A stretch of DNA of 5,969 nt from Methanoregulaceae archaeon (lineage in GTDB: Archaea; Halobacteriota; Methanomicrobia; Methanomicrobiales; Methanospirillaceae), in NCBI GenBank assembly GCA_013331415.1, contig DUGL01000019.1, positions 7,414 to 13,382 of the forward strand. Direction: 5' to 3'. Below are positions 5,924-5,969 of the stretch, piece after piece. Positions within the stretch are counted from its first letter, which is position 1, and every line of letters begins with the position of its first letter. The position numbers and the translations under genes are program-made. The notes under the pieces were generated by a model, which saw only the letters and a list, made by a program, of their open reading frames with translations, was not told the origin of the DNA and did not search any database.

Positions 5924-5969
5924 AGCGGTAGGAAAGAATGCCCCTCATGATCCCGTCATGCTCCTGATT
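5924..5969. other. Right-edge tail, no gene resolved
   Basis: This tail is too short to assign. On the plus strand the ATG at 5938, preceded by GGAAAG, runs only nine codons to a TGA at 5965; another ATG at 5958 stays open to the edge (M-L-L-I). On the minus strand one frame stays open from the edge and ends with TGA at 5898-5900, inside the 3' end of cooC, so a convergent gene overlapping cooC by 26 bases is possible. No T-rich terminator is visible after cooC. Confidence 0.3.

Noticed and set aside
5898..5969. Convergent minus-strand gene end overlapping cooC
   Set aside because: Only 23 codons are visible and they match nothing I know; it is noted in the tail entry but not called as a gene.

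Overview
The window looks like the chromosome of a high-GC, hydrogenotrophic methanogenic archaeon, most likely of the order Methanomicrobiales. The evidence is a methanopterin-biosynthesis gene (beta-RFAP synthase) fused to a chorismate-lyase-like DUF98 domain, archaeal TATA-like boxes, and Shine-Dalgarno sites matching the archaeal 16S tail. The genus cannot be fixed from sequence alone.

Layout. Three genes lie on the minus strand, read right to left. At 1393-2937 is a 514-residue fusion protein, chorismate-lyase-like plus beta-RFAP synthase (mptG-type). At 897-1352 is a 151-residue 5' remnant of a HerA/DUF87-type ATPase that ends abruptly and is probably a pseudogene. At 1-767 is the N-terminal part of a KefB-like CPA2 cation:proton antiporter that runs off the left edge. 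Two genes on the plus strand diverge from the fusion gene: cooS (3126-5084), a nickel-iron carbon monoxide dehydrogenase, and cooC (5084-5923), its nickel-inserting ATPase. cooS and cooC overlap by one base (TGATG), so they are almost certainly one operon. The last 46 bases hold no recognisable gene.

How the genes fit together. CooS interconverts CO and CO2, and CooC loads nickel into its active-site C-cluster. Both sides of the 188-bp divergent promoter region therefore serve one-carbon metabolism: one makes the aryl-ribitol part of the C1 carrier tetrahydromethanopterin, the other handles CO. Neither a CooF-like ferredoxin nor an energy-converting hydrogenase is visible, so the electron partner of CooS is unknown from this window.

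Points worth a second look are the CX2C-type D-cluster and partly lost histidine channel of CooS, the DUF98-RFAP synthase fusion with an apparent internal ribosome binding site at the domain junction, and the cleanly truncated ATPase with a leaderless-type promoter and a perfect inverted repeat at its start codon. I saw no CRISPR array, tRNA, rRNA, insertion sequence or clearly new multi-gene system.
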